A stretch of DNA of 64,000 nt from Exiguobacterium sp. s48 (GCF_018617395.1 NZ_JACSKC010000002.1:124001-188000); one strand, 5' to 3'. Shown: positions 45,477 to 55,496, numbered from the stretch's first letter. The notes: generated from the sequence alone by a model not told the origin. Program-made: numbers and translations.

Positions 45477-47660
45477 TTGGAACACTATGAACGACTAAAT
45501 ACGTATCATATTCATGAGAAACTGATTGAACTTGTGAATAAAAACGTTCTTGATCCCCATGAAATCAACGTTTTTTGGGAAGGCGTCGAATCGCTTCTAG
45601 AGCGTTTCATTCCAGTGAATCAGACACTTCTAGAGCAACGGACGACATACGAGCGATTGTTACAGGAGTGGTACAGTCGTCAAGAGGAAGTCGATCCAAT
45701 CGAATATGAGACATTTTTAACGTCAATCGGCTATATCGAACCGGTCGTCGAAGATTTTCACATCGATGTGTCGCATGTCGATCATGAAATCGCGCATCAA
45801 GCTGGACCACAACTCGTTGTCCCGTTAGATAATGCCAGATATGCACTCAACGCCGCCAATGCCAGATGGGGAAGTCTCTACGATGCCCTTTATGGGACGG
45901 ACATGATTGACGAGACAGACGGTATGGAAAAGGGACGAGTATATAATCCCGTTCGCGGTAAGGAAGTCGTTCGGTTGGCGAAACAGTTTTTGGATGACAC
46001 GTTCCCGCTGCCGTCAGGATCGCACGAGGAAGTGACACGATACGTCGTTCGTGACGATGTCGCCTATGCGGTGATTGGAGACGACGAGCATTCATTCGCA
46101 GATGATTTCTTCGTCGGTTACACCGGGGAACCAAACGAGTTGAAGACATTGATGCTCAGACACCATGCCTTACATGTGGAACTTCAATTCGACCGAGAAC
46201 ATCCGGTCGGCAAAGTCGATCCTGCTGGACTGATGGACATCGAGCTCGAATCAGCCCTATCCGCAATCGTGGATTGTGAGGACTCGGTCGCAGCCGTTTG
46301 CGCGGAAGACAAAGTTCATTTGTATCGCAATTGGCTCGGTCTAATGAATGGGACGCTTGAAGCCTCATTCCAAAAGAATGGGAAGCGACTCTCTCGACGT
46401 TTAAACGAAGATAAGCGTTTGATTGGAAAAGGTGGGGCGGAAGTCGTGCTCCCAGGACGCGCACTTCTATTCATTCGGAACGTCGGACACTTGATGACGA
46501 CGGATTTGATCCTTGATGCAGAAGGGCGTGAGGTGCCAGAAGGGATCGTTGATACCATCTTCACTTCATTGATCGCAAGTCGCCATCTCCATCGTCGTCT
46601 CAACTCTCGGGAAGGGTCGATCTATATCGTCAAGCCGAAAATGCACGGGTCTGAAGAAGTAGCATTCACCAATGACTTGTTTGACGCCGTAGAAGATCTA
46701 CTGGACCTTCCTCGCTATACGTTGAAAGTCGGCGTGATGGATGAAGAGAGACGAACGTCGCTCAATTTGAAAAATTGCATCGCGCAAGTAAAAGATCGAG
46801 TCGTCTTCATCAATACGGGCTTCCTTGACCGGACGGGAGACGAGATTCATTCCTCGATGACACTCGGACCGATGCGTCGGAAGGGAGAAATGAAGACGTC
46901 ACCTTGGCTCGCTGCATATGAACGGTTGAATGTATCAACCGGTCTCGAGAGCGGATTCCATCATCAAGCACAAATCGGAAAAGGGATGTGGGCGATGCCC
47001 GACCGGATGCAGGACATGATGCGTGAAAAAATGGCACACGTACGCTCCGGGGCAACGACGGCATGGGTGCCTTCACCGACAGCAGCGACGCTCCATGCGA
47101 TGCACTATCATCAACTCGATGCTTTTAATGTACAGCGAGAATTGATCAAGCAGCCTCATTTGAAACATGAGCGGCAACAGCTCCTTGATATCCCGCTCGC
47201 GACGCGTATCTATTCGCAAGAAGAGATTAAAGAAGAGCTTGAGAATAACTTGCAAGGGTTGCTCGGATACGTTGTTCGTTGGGTCGAGCAAGGCGTCGGT
47301 TGTTCGAAAGTGCCAGATATTCACCATATCGGACTGATGGAAGACCGGGCGACACTCCGGATTTCGAGCCAACACGTGGCCAACTGGTTACATCACGGCA
47401 TTTGTTCAGCGGATCAAGTGGAGGTCACGCTTTATCGGATGGCACGAGTCGTCGACGAACAAAACGAGTCAGATCCGAATTATCGACCAATGACGCCGAA
47501 CGTCGATCAGTCGATCGCCTATCAAGCTGCCCACGAACTCGTGTTTCATGGGTTGAAACAGCCGAACGGGTATACGGAACCAATCTTACATCGCCGCCGC
47601 CGTGAATTTATGAAACGACAAACTGTGGAGTTCAATTTAAAAGGAGGAACCTTATCATGA
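45477..47660 (+). CDS. glcB: Malate synthase G
   Basis: 727 residues from a TTG at 45477 with AAAGGAGG; an ATG at 45453 has no ribosome site. Family length is about 720. Glyoxylate plus acetyl-CoA gives malate, completing the glyoxylate bypass. Visible: LYRNWLGLMNGTLEASFQKNG region, and later RTSLNLKNCI, MHSSMTLGPM-like and AWVPSPTAATLHAMHYH. First gene of an operon with a small Cys-rich protein and isocitrate lyase. Confidence 0.92.
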   Translation: MEHYERLNTYHIHEKLIELVNKNVLDPHEINVFWEGVESLLERFIPVNQTLLEQRTTYERLLQEWYSRQEEVDPIEYETFLTSIGYIEPVVEDFHIDVSHVDHEIAHQAGPQLVVPLDNARYALNAANARWGSLYDALYGTDMIDETDGMEKGRVYNPVRGKEVVRLAKQFLDDTFPLPSGSHEEVTRYVVRDDVAYAVIGDDEHSFADDFFVGYTGEPNELKTLMLRHHALHVELQFDREHPVGKVDPAGLMDIELESALSAIVDCEDSVAAVCAEDKVHLYRNWLGLMNGTLEASFQKNGKRLSRRLNEDKRLIGKGGAEVVLPGRALLFIRNVGHLMTTDLILDAEGREVPEGIVDTIFTSLIASRHLHRRLNSREGSIYIVKPKMHGSEEVAFTNDLFDAVEDLLDLPRYTLKVGVMDEERRTSLNLKNCIAQVKDRVVFINTGFLDRTGDEIHSSMTLGPMRRKGEMKTSPWLAAYERLNVSTGLESGFHHQAQIGKGMWAMPDRMQDMMREKMAHVRSGATTAWVPSPTAATLHAMHYHQLDAFNVQRELIKQPHLKHERQQLLDIPLATRIYSQEEIKEELENNLQGLLGYVVRWVEQGVGCSKVPDIHHIGLMEDRATLRISSQHVANWLHHGICSADQVEVTLYRMARVVDEQNESDPNYRPMTPNVDQSIAYQAAHELVFHGLKQPNGYTEPILHRRRREFMKRQTVEFNLKGGTLS

Positions 47661-47953
47661 CAACGAAAAAAATGGAAAGCGAACAGTTGATTGAACGTTG
47701 GGTCGTCCGCCGCATCGTATCTGGAAAATCGACTGCATCACTTGCGAATACAGCATTCGTATATGGTAACGACTTGATGCGCCTCGTTTTGGACCGGACA
47801 GACGGTTCACTTCAAATCATGAAAGAGCCGATCGATGAAGTCGTCGTATTCCGCAAGCCGGAAGATCGGGACGAAGAGAACGTCTGTCGTTGTTGCGGGA
47901 TGGAGCATTCGACGTTTAAGGCAGCATTGGAATGCTGTGCTTACCTCGATTAA
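47657..47953 (+). CDS. 98-residue Cys-rich protein of unknown function
   Basis: Start overlaps the malate synthase stop (ATGA). Helical N-terminal half, then beta-like VYGNDLMRLVLDRTD, and a C-terminal cluster VCRCCGMEHSTF and ALECCAYLD that could bind a metal. I do not recognise the family. Located between the two glyoxylate-shunt enzymes, it may regulate or assist them, which is inference. Confidence 0.7.
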   Translation: MTTKKMESEQLIERWVVRRIVSGKSTASLANTAFVYGNDLMRLVLDRTDGSLQIMKEPIDEVVVFRKPEDRDEENVCRCCGMEHSTFKAALECCAYLD

Positions 47954-47973
47954 GTCATTTCGTTTGTAATATC

Positions 47974-47985
47974 TGTTATATAACA
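47974..47985 (+). promoter_or_regulatory. Shared palindromic motif, copy 3 (perfect)
   Basis: TGTTATATAACA, perfect 12-bp palindrome, 44 bases upstream of the isocitrate lyase start. Same motif as before malate synthase. Confidence 0.55.
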
Positions 47986-48028
47986 AATTAAATTTATCAA
48001 AATTAATATAATACAGGAGGGTTTATTG

Positions 48029-49297
48029 ATGAAACAACGCGAAGAATTATTGAACAGCTGGCAGTCAGAACGATTTGAAGGTGTAGAACGTCCGTACTCT
48101 GTAGAAGACGTCATGAAATTACGAGGGTCTATCGTGATTGAACAAACGCTTGCGACAAAAGGAGCGGAACGCTTGTGGCAATTGATGCACGAGCGTGACT
48201 ACGTCCATGCACTTGGTGCATTGACAGGGAACCAGGCGATTCAGCAAGTAAAAGCAGGACTCGAAGCCATCTACTTGAGTGGTTGGCAAGTAGCGGCGGA
48301 TGCGAACCTGTCAGGTCATATGTATCCGGACCAGAGTCTATATCCGGCCAACTCGGTGCCGAGTGTCGTCAAACGAATCAATCAGGCACTTCAACGTGCC
48401 GACCAAATTCAAACGGCAGAAGGAAAAGGCGATACGCATTGGTTCGCACCGATTGTCGCGGATATGGAAGCAGGGTTCGGTGGGGTGCTCAACGTATTCG
48501 AATTGACGAAGGCGATGATCGAAGCAGGAGCTGCCGGTGTTCACCTCGAAGACCAGCTCTCGTCTGAGAAGAAATGTGGTCACCTTGGTGGAAAGGTATT
48601 ACTCCCGACGCAGACGGCTGTGAAAAACTTGATTTCGGCTCGACTCGCGGCAGACGTCATGGGCGTCCCGACAATCATCGTAGCGCGGACAGATGCGCAC
48701 GCAGCGAACTTGATCACAAGCGACATCGACCCAATCGATCACCCGTTCATCATTGGAGAGCGTACATCGGAAGGCTTCTATCGTACGGAAGCTGGTATCG
48801 AGCAAGCAATCTCTCGTGGACTCGCTTATGCACCGTATGCAGACCTCGTCTGGTGTGAGACGTCTGAACCAGATTTGGCAGAGGCACGTCAATTCGCCGA
48901 AGCGATTCATGCGAAGTATCCAGGAAAACTTCTCGCTTACAACTGCTCACCATCGTTCAACTGGAAGAAGAAGTTGTCAGACGAAGAGATTGCCACGTTC
49001 CAACAAGAAATCGGCGCAATGGGCTACAAGTTCCAGTTCGTCACACTCGCTGGATTCCACGCGCTCAACTTCGGCATGTTCGAGCTCGCACGTGGGTACA
49101 AAGACCGTGGCATGGCAGCCTACTCGGAGTTACAACAAGCAGAATTTGCGGCTGAAGTACATGGTTACACAGCGACACGTCACCAACGTGAAGTCGGGAC
49201 GGGTTACTTCGATGAAGTCTCGCTCGTCATCTCAGGTGGGCAATCATCAACGACTGCACTGGCTGGATCGACAGAAGCAGAGCAGTTCACAAATTGA
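48029..49297 (+). CDS. aceA: Isocitrate lyase
   Basis: 422 residues from the ATG at 48029 (AGGAGGG upstream). Signature [10 protein letters not shown] with the catalytic Cys; also ADMEAGFGG and [14 protein letters not shown]. Splits isocitrate into succinate and glyoxylate, which malate synthase then uses. Separate upstream region with the shared palindrome suggests extra control. Ends in a terminator. Confidence 0.94.
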   Translation: MKQREELLNSWQSERFEGVERPYSVEDVMKLRGSIVIEQTLATKGAERLWQLMHERDYVHALGALTGNQAIQQVKAGLEAIYLSGWQVAADANLSGHMYPDQSLYPANSVPSVVKRINQALQRADQIQTAEGKGDTHWFAPIVADMEAGFGGVLNVFELTKAMIEAGAAGVHLEDQLSSEKKCGHLGGKVLLPTQTAVKNLISARLAADVMGVPTIIVARTDAHAANLITSDIDPIDHPFIIGERTSEGFYRTEAGIEQAISRGLAYAPYADLVWCETSEPDLAEARQFAEAIHAKYPGKLLAYNCSPSFNWKKKLSDEEIATFQQEIGAMGYKFQFVTLAGFHALNFGMFELARGYKDRGMAAYSELQQAEFAAEVHGYTATRHQREVGTGYFDEVSLVISGGQSSTTALAGSTEAEQFTN

Positions 49298-49307
49298 TCA
49301 TATTTTG

Positions 49308-49338
49308 GAGATGCCAATTTGTTGGTGTCTCTTTCTTT
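49308..49338 (+). terminator. Intrinsic terminator
   Basis: GAGATGCCA pairs with TGGTGTCTC (two G-U pairs), followed by TTTCTTT. Confidence 0.72.
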
Positions 49339-49513
49339 ATGTGAAAGTGTGTGAGACCAGTCGATGAATATGTGAAATAAGGGTGAATCGAAGTTCATTT
49401 TCACTTCTCCAATTCGACGAATAGTTGTCACAAATAGTAATAATAAACCGTTTCCATTCCTTGTATACTCAATCTGTTCACAAGTTGGACACAATGATAA
49501 AGGGGGAAGCGTT

Positions 49514-50839
49514 ATGCAGGGGGAACGATTGAACAAACGCAACGCTTGGTATCAAGCGGTTTGGCGTTGGCACTTTTATGCAGGTCTTATATTTGCACCG
49601 ATTTTCATTATCCTGGCTGTGACAGGGAGCATTTATTTATTTGAACCACAAGTAACGAAGATGCAGTACAAAGACATGATGACGGCATCATTCACGGAAG
49701 AACAGCCGATAGAAGTTCAAAAGGAATCATTTAGGTCAGAATATCCGGATGCGATGATCACTTCAATTCGATTGCCGGATGAAGGTGAATCGACTCGAAT
49801 CGGTTGGATGAACGAAGACGAGATGATGTATACATATATTCATCCGGAAACGACAGAAGTTTTAGGAACACGAACTGCTGAAAGTAGCATGGATTTACTG
49901 TTTGTCATTCATGGCACGCTGTTGGGGGGACAAATTGGGAACTGGGTTGTCGAGCTCGCGGCGTCATGGGCGATTATTCTACTCATCACGGGAACGTTCT
50001 TATTCTGGCCGCGCGGTAAGAATCCGATTCGGATGCTTATGCCGAAGCTCGGGAAAGGCCGGCAGTGGTGGAAACAGATGCATGGTAGCGTCGCTTTATG
50101 GACATCATTCGGTCTCGTCATCATCATCAGTTCAGGTCTTGCCTGGTCATCCGTTTCGGGTGCGATGTTGCAGTGGGTTTCCTCGTCGACGAACACGGGA
50201 GCACCAATATATGCCTATGCGTTTGGCGCCAAGCCAGAATCGACCGTGACGACAAAAGATGTGGCGGAAGACGTGCCTTGGGCGACCCAGGCAGATCTCG
50301 TTCCAACGTCTTCTCCAAGTACGCTTCTGCCAATTGATTTGAATCAGGTCGTGAACAATACGTCGATCGATCGACCGTATACGATCTCACTTCCGGAAGG
50401 CGAAACTGGCGTCTATACCGTCACCTCGGCGGCGGGTCATCCGTTTAAAGAAGCGACGGTGAACTTAGATCAATACAGTGGTGAAACACTCAGCTCTGTG
50501 ACATACGCAGATTACGGGATTCTCGGAAAACTGATTACGGTCGGAATTGCCTTCCATGAAGGTCGCCTATTCGGTTTGCTTAATCAATTGGTCGGAGTCA
50601 CGCTTTGTCTAAGTCTCATTTTCGTTGTCATCAGCTCGTTCGTGATGTGGCGTAAACGAAAAGTCGGATCAATCGAACAGATGAAACGATTTGAAGACGA
50701 CCGGATCAAACGAATCGTCGGTATCTTGATTTTACTGCTCGGTGTGACATTACCGCTCGCAGGAATCAGTATCCTTGTCGTTCTTGTATTTGATTGGTTG
50801 ATTGGACGCCGGAAGTTGAAAGCGGAGGTGGCAGCATGA
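49514..50839 (+). CDS. PepSY-associated TM protein
   Basis: 441 residues. Four membrane helices: near 15-35 (YAGLIFAPIFIILAVTGSIYLF), about 150-170, 190-220 and 350-390. PepSY-like region between helices 1 and 2. Heme or iron/siderophore-reductase-like PepSY proteins are known; the function here is open. Overlaps the next lipoprotein gene. ATG at 49514 follows AAGGGGGAAG. Confidence 0.78.
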   Translation: MQGERLNKRNAWYQAVWRWHFYAGLIFAPIFIILAVTGSIYLFEPQVTKMQYKDMMTASFTEEQPIEVQKESFRSEYPDAMITSIRLPDEGESTRIGWMNEDEMMYTYIHPETTEVLGTRTAESSMDLLFVIHGTLLGGQIGNWVVELAASWAIILLITGTFLFWPRGKNPIRMLMPKLGKGRQWWKQMHGSVALWTSFGLVIIISSGLAWSSVSGAMLQWVSSSTNTGAPIYAYAFGAKPESTVTTKDVAEDVPWATQADLVPTSSPSTLLPIDLNQVVNNTSIDRPYTISLPEGETGVYTVTSAAGHPFKEATVNLDQYSGETLSSVTYADYGILGKLITVGIAFHEGRLFGLLNQLVGVTLCLSLIFVVISSFVMWRKRKVGSIEQMKRFEDDRIKRIVGILILLLGVTLPLAGISILVVLVFDWLIGRRKLKAEVAA

Positions 50840-51273
50840 GACGATTCAAAACAGTGCTTCCTGTCATCCTAGCGACGATTTGGTTAGGCGCGTGTCAGCT
50901 TCAACCAGTAGAACGCACCATTGATCCGATCGGGATTCAACTGATCGTACCTGAACGTGTAGAAGTTGGAGCGACGACGCTTGCGATGAAAGTATCGAAT
51001 GACGAACGCGTGACGGAAAGCCATATCCAAGTCACACCTTACGATTCGGAAGAGACCCGGACGTATGAAGTGACAGAAAAGGATAGCTATCTCGTGACGA
51101 GCGTGAAGCTCGACCAGGGAATCTATCAAGTGAACGGCATGGTCCATGAAGGGCAGAAGGTCTATACGCCTTCAGCGTGGATGATTGTCGGTGATGTACC
51201 GCAAGACCAAATCGACCAATTGCAACAACCAATCGTTCACTCACACGACCATAGCGGTGAACATCAGCATTAA
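50836..51273 (+). CDS. YtkA-like lipoprotein with His-rich tail
   Basis: 145 residues from the ATG at 50836, overlapping the PepSY stop (ATGA). Lipobox LGAC at about residues 16-19 of the signal peptide. One YtkA/FixH-like beta domain (about 35-115), then a metal-binding-like end HSHDHSGEHQH. Could bind copper or iron at the outer membrane face; supported only by residue content and neighbour. Confidence 0.75.
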   Translation: MRRFKTVLPVILATIWLGACQLQPVERTIDPIGIQLIVPERVEVGATTLAMKVSNDERVTESHIQVTPYDSEETRTYEVTEKDSYLVTSVKLDQGIYQVNGMVHEGQKVYTPSAWMIVGDVPQDQIDQLQQPIVHSHDHSGEHQH

Positions 51274-51274
51274 A

Positions 51275-51307
51275 AAAGTAACCGTTGCGTATGCAGCGGT
51301 TACTTTC
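51275..51307. terminator. Bidirectional intrinsic terminator
   Basis: AAAGTAACCGTTGC / GCAGCGGTTACTTT between convergent genes. Confidence 0.86.
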
Positions 51308-51563
51308 GTTTAAGACGTATCCCGATCTCTCCAATGAGAATGGCAATGCCCACGAATCCGGCACCGAGGATGGCCATCTGATTCTGGTTGGCGACCCCGA
51401 TTCCGTTTTCGAATTGATAAATGTCACGAGTGAAGAATTGAATTGGCTCACCGGATGTGAGTGCTTGTTCATAACCGAGCCAAATCAAAATCGAGAATGT
51501 GGCAATGGAGACAACAAATCCGATGAGTGCAGTGATACTAACGCGGATTGCGATTCGAGTCAT
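51300..51563 (-). CDS. Small membrane protein, unknown
   Basis: 87 residues with two hydrophobic helices (about 8-29 and 62-80) and a loop with YQFENGIGVANQNQ. ATG at 51563 has an AGAGGAA site. No family recognised. Confidence 0.6.
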   Translation of the reverse strand: MTRIAIRVSITALIGFVVSIATFSILIWLGYEQALTSGEPIQFFTRDIYQFENGIGVANQNQMAILGAGFVGIAILIGEIGIRLKRK

Positions 51564-51628
51564 AATGGTTCCTCTTTTCCTGTTTGTCTAGCATACGTCA
51601 CAGAAAGAGGAAAAGATTCGCAGTGCAC

Positions 51629-52825
51629 TCATTTCGGAATGGTTAACACTTGTCCGACGCTGATGAGATTGACGTTCGTGATGTTATTGGCGGCTGCGAT
51701 TTTTGCGACGGTCGTATTGTACATCGTCGCAATCTTATAGAGTGTATCGTCCGACTTCACCGTATACTTCACGGTCGTTGTAGGTGGTGGTGTAACAGTC
51801 GTTCCTGGAATGATGAGCACTTGTCCGACGCTGATGAGGTTAACGTTCGTGATGTTATTGGCGGTTGCGATTTTTGCGACAGTTGTATTGTACATCGTCG
51901 CAATCTTATAGAGCGTATCGCCCGATTTCACAGTATATTTCACAGTCGTTGTAGGTGGCGGTGCGACGGTTGTTCCTGGAATGATGAGCACTTGTCCGAC
52001 GTAGATTAAGCTATAGTTCGTGATGTTGTTGGTAGCAGCAAGAGCGGATACGGTGACGCCATACGTCCGTGCGATGCTATACAATGTGTCGCCTGATTTC
52101 ACGGTATACGTTTTGTTCGTCGATGTGTTTTGATACGCCAGTAATTGCGAGACCGTGACAAATTTGTAGCCCTTTGCTTTCAGTTGTGAAATCATCGTCG
52201 GTAATGCGAGTGGGGTACCCGGTGCACCCGCACCTGTATGCATCAAGACGATTGAACCCGGCTTAATGTTGGTCTGAACTTTCGTATTGATTTGACTTGC
52301 GGTTAATCCTTTCCAGTCAATCGTATCGATGTTCCATTGAATCGTGTAGCCGTATCCGGCAGCCCCCACACCGTTCAATACGGTACTATTGACGGCACCG
52401 AACGGGGCTCTGAAAATCGGTTTTGTTGTTTTTCCCGTCAACGATTTAATCAAAGCTTCCGTGCGGTCGAGCTCGGATTTCATTTGAGTGGCAGTCAGTT
52501 TGGTGAAGTCTGGGTGTGTATATGAGTGGTTTCCGAGCTGATGCCCTTTTGCGGCGATGTTTTTAATGTACTGTGGATGATTATTTGCGCCCGAACCCGT
52601 TAAAAAGAAAGTGGCCTTGACGTTGTTTTTTGTTAAAATGTCTAAAATCTTGTTCGTGTTCGCCCCGTCTGCCCCGTCATCGAACGTCAATGCGACGACC
52701 TTGCTCGTCGTATTCACGCTCGTGATAAATGTTGAAGCGGCGGCACTGACGGAAATCGATTGTGTGATCACCATCGCTAATAAGATGAACAGTGCCATCG
52801 CCCCACGAATGACCTTACGTTTCAT
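51629..52825 (-). CDS. Secreted polysaccharide deacetylase with three LysM domains
   Basis: 398 residues. Signal peptide (about 1-29), then a NodB-homology deacetylase (about 40-225) with [13 protein letters not shown] and HSYTHPDF metal motif, then three LysM repeats (about 235, 295 and 352 onwards) joined by PPPTTT linkers. LysM 2 and 3 are nearly identical in protein and DNA. The enzyme deacetylates N-acetylglucosamine in peptidoglycan; LysM binds the wall. Confidence 0.88.
   Translation of the reverse strand: MKRKVIRGAMALFILLAMVITQSISVSAAASTFITSVNTTSKVVALTFDDGADGANTNKILDILTKNNVKATFFLTGSGANNHPQYIKNIAAKGHQLGNHSYTHPDFTKLTATQMKSELDRTEALIKSLTGKTTKPIFRAPFGAVNSTVLNGVGAAGYGYTIQWNIDTIDWKGLTASQINTKVQTNIKPGSIVLMHTGAGAPGTPLALPTMISQLKAKGYKFVTVSQLLAYQNTSTNKTYTVKSGDTLYSIARTYGVTVSALAATNNITNYSLIYVGQVLIIPGTTVAPPPTTTVKYTVKSGDTLYKIATMYNTTVAKIATANNITNVNLISVGQVLIIPGTTVTPPPTTTVKYTVKSDDTLYKIATMYNTTVAKIAAANNITNVNLISVGQVLTIPK
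51641..51982 (-). repeat. Tandem duplication of a LysM-linker unit
   Basis: Two copies of a 171-bp unit (57 codons), nearly identical in DNA. One codes for each of the last two LysM domains and linkers. Differences are mostly at third bases, showing a fairly recent duplication or gene conversion. Confidence 0.85.
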
Positions 52826-53090
52826 CTGAATTCGCCTCCAGTCATGATGTAACTCCCTTGATGTTAAGACTTTCCAAATGTTTAACCTTAATATATTTTA
52901 TATACCCCTTTTTAGAAGTGATGGACTAAAATACGGAAATGTACACAACAAATTTCGATTCAACTATATGTGTGAAATTTGTGAGAACATATCGTGGGTT
53001 ATATCACAGAATGCTCACACTCTTTTTGGAAAGAGATGGTATCATGAACAATGTGTGAAAGATGTAAGCGATTTATAAGGAGGACTTATA

Positions 53091-53840
53091 ATGAAAAAGA
53101 TGATGACACGGTTTGGGGTCGTGTTTGGGCTCATCGGGCTGTTTGTACTCGGTGCGTGCGGCACGGAGAAAGAAGCGGAAAGTGCAACTGTTCCGCAATC
53201 AATGGAGCCAGTAGATGCAGAATTGATGGTTGAGGCAACAGCTGAAAAAGGAGAAGCTGTACCCTTGTCGGTTCACGTCACGCAAGATGGTCAACCTGTA
53301 GACGATGCGGATGAAATCAAGTTCGAAGTATGGAAGAACGGTGCGAAAGAAGAAAGTGACATGATCAAGGCGTCACTCACGAAAGACGGTGTCTATGAAG
53401 CCGAGACGACGTTCGCTGAAGAAGCGGTTTATACAGTTCAAGTGCACGTGACAGCGCGTTCGATGCATACGATGCCTACGACAAATGTGACGGTCGGACA
53501 TCCAGAAACGGCTGCTGAAGCGGAAGAAGAGAGTGAGCATCATCACCATGCCGGAGCGGATATCACGCTTGACCCGAAAGAGGCGACAGCGGGAGAAGAG
53601 CAACCATTCATGGTGCACGTCATGATTGAAGACGAGATGCTCGCTGGGGCGGAAGTACAACTCGAAATCTTCCAAGACGGGGCAGAGAAGCATGAGTGGG
53701 TGAAGTTAGAGGAAGCAGATGCTGGGATGTATAAAGGTGTACACACCTTTGCTGAATCAGGCGCATACAACGTCCAAGTCCATGTCACGAAAGGTCATGA
53801 TATTCATGAGCACGTCATGGAGACGGTAAACGTTAAATAA
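53091..53840 (+). CDS. Lipoprotein with two YtkA-like domains
   Basis: 249 residues from the ATG at 53091 (AAGGAGG upstream). Lipobox LGAC at about 20-23. Two tandem YtkA/FixH-like domains (about 45-140 and 155-249), each ending in VQVHVT. A His-rich HHHHAGAD lies between them. Related to the lipoprotein at 50836. Possibly a metal-binding or chaperone-type surface protein; not proven. The 264 bases upstream are AT-rich and hold no convincing gene. Confidence 0.78.
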   Translation: MKKMMTRFGVVFGLIGLFVLGACGTEKEAESATVPQSMEPVDAELMVEATAEKGEAVPLSVHVTQDGQPVDDADEIKFEVWKNGAKEESDMIKASLTKDGVYEAETTFAEEAVYTVQVHVTARSMHTMPTTNVTVGHPETAAEAEEESEHHHHAGADITLDPKEATAGEEQPFMVHVMIEDEMLAGAEVQLEIFQDGAEKHEWVKLEEADAGMYKGVHTFAESGAYNVQVHVTKGHDIHEHVMETVNVK

Positions 53841-53870
53841 AAAATCGGCTCACGTTGAGCCGATTTTTTA
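53839..53870. terminator. Bidirectional intrinsic terminator
   Basis: AAAATCGGCTCA / TGAGCCGATTTT, loop CGT, between convergent genes. Confidence 0.9.
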
Positions 53871-55496
53871 TTATGCATTTTGGTAAAGTGATTCTACTTG
53901 TTGTTGAAGCGCCTCGTTCTCCAAGTACTCATCGTATGTTGCTTCTTTGTCCACGATGCCATTCGGTGTCACTTCGATGATGCGTGTCGCAATCGTCGAG
54001 ATGAGCTGATGGTCATGTGAGCTGAAGAGGAGTACGCCTTTAAACGACTCGAGACCGTTGTTGAGTGCCGTGATCGATTCGAGATCCAAGTGGTTCGTTG
54101 GATCGTCAAGGACAAGCACGTTCGAGTTCGAGAGCATCATCTTCGAGAGCATGCAGCGTACTTTTTCTCCCCCTGAGAGGACAGACGCCTTCTTCATGAC
54201 TTCCTCACCTGAGAAGAGCATACGGCCAAGGAATCCACGGAGGAACGTATCTGACTCATCGGCTGGTGAGAACTGGCGCAACCAGTCCAAAATACTCTTT
54301 TCTGAGCCTTCGAAGTACTCCGAGTTGTCTTTCGGGAAGTACGACTGAGTCGTCGTCACGCCCCATTTGACCGATCCAGTGTCTGGTTCCATCTCACCCA
54401 TGAGAATTTTGAAGAGTGTCGTGATGGCAACGTCAGAACGACCAACGAATGCAACTTTGTCCGTCTTGTTGAGTGAGAACGTGACGTTGTCGAGCACTTT
54501 TACACCATCAATCGTTTTCGAAACGTTGTCGACATAGAGAACATCGTTCCCGATTTCGCGTTCCATCGTGAATCCGACGAATGGATAACGACGTGATGAC
54601 GGACGGATGTCATCAAGTGTGATCTTATCGAGCAACTTCTTACGCGACGTCGCTTGACGCGCTTTCGATGCGTTCGAGCTGAAACGTGCGATAAAGTTTT
54701 GAAGCTCTTTGATTTTCTCTTCTTTCTTCTTGTTCTGGTCTGCCGCCATACGTGTAGCGAGTTGGCTAGACTCATACCAGAAGTCGTAGTTCCCGACATA
54801 CAATTGGATTTTTCCAAAGTCGAGGTCGGCCATGTGCGTACAGACTTTGTTCAAGAAGTGACGGTCGTGGGAAACGACGATGACTGTGTTTTCAAAGTTG
54901 ATCAAGAATTCTTCTAACCATTGAATCGCTTTTAGGTCAAGTCCGTTGGTCGGCTCGTCTAAGAGGAGGATATCTGGCTTACCGAAGAGCGCTTGGGCAA
55001 GAAGGACTTTGACTTTCTCCCCACCTGTGAGTTCGCTCATTTGTTTCTGGTGGAGCGCTTCAGAGATACCGAGACCTTGGAGGACCATCGAGGCTTCCGA
55101 CTCTGCTTCCCAACCGTTCAACTCAGCGAATTCCCCTTCGAGTTCAGCTGCGCGCATCCCGTCTTCATCTGAGAAGTCTTCTTTCATGTAGATGGCGTCT
55201 TTTTCTTTCATTACTTTGTAGAGACGCTCGTGACCCATGATGACGGTCTCGAGAACTGCACTGTCCTCATACGCGTAGTGGTCCTGCTTGAGGACCGCGA
55301 GACGCTCACCCGGTGTGATGCTGACATCACCTGTCGTCGTATCTTGTTCACCTGATAAAATCTTTAAGAATGTCGATTTTCCGGCACCGTTCGCACCAAT
55401 CAATCCGTAACAGTTGCCTGGCGTGAACTTGATGTTCACCTCTTCAAACAACTTGCGACCGCCAAATTGTAGGCTGACGTTATTTACTGTAATCAT
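53871..55496 (-). CDS. ABC-F family ATPase (YkpA/YbiT-like)
   Basis: 541 residues with two ABC domains: first Walker A GANGAGKS, signature LTGGEKVKV, Walker B ILLLDEPTNGLDL; second with VGRSDVA-type P-loop variant, LSGGEKVRC and VLVLDDPTNHLD. The linker is charged and helical. No membrane helices. ABC-F proteins act on the ribosome during translation. The Walker A of the second domain (GRSDVAIT) lacks the Lys of a canonical P-loop. Likely the housekeeping YkpA type. Confidence 0.86.
   Translation of the reverse strand: MITVNNVSLQFGGRKLFEEVNIKFTPGNCYGLIGANGAGKSTFLKILSGEQDTTTGDVSITPGERLAVLKQDHYAYEDSAVLETVIMGHERLYKVMKEKDAIYMKEDFSDEDGMRAAELEGEFAELNGWEAESEASMVLQGLGISEALHQKQMSELTGGEKVKVLLAQALFGKPDILLLDEPTNGLDLKAIQWLEEFLINFENTVIVVSHDRHFLNKVCTHMADLDFGKIQLYVGNYDFWYESSQLATRMAADQNKKKEEKIKELQNFIARFSSNASKARQATSRKKLLDKITLDDIRPSSRRYPFVGFTMEREIGNDVLYVDNVSKTIDGVKVLDNVTFSLNKTDKVAFVGRSDVAITTLFKILMGEMEPDTGSVKWGVTTTQSYFPKDNSEYFEGSEKSILDWLRQFSPADESDTFLRGFLGRMLFSGEEVMKKASVLSGGEKVRCMLSKMMLSNSNVLVLDDPTNHLDLESITALNNGLESFKGVLLFSSHDHQLISTIATRIIEVTPNGIVDKEATYDEYLENEALQQQVESLYQNA

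Noticed and set aside
52878..53078. 66-codon plus-strand frame with a CxxC motif
   Set aside because: No ribosome site, AT-rich intergenic composition, and it runs up to the next gene's ribosome site; protein does not look like any family.
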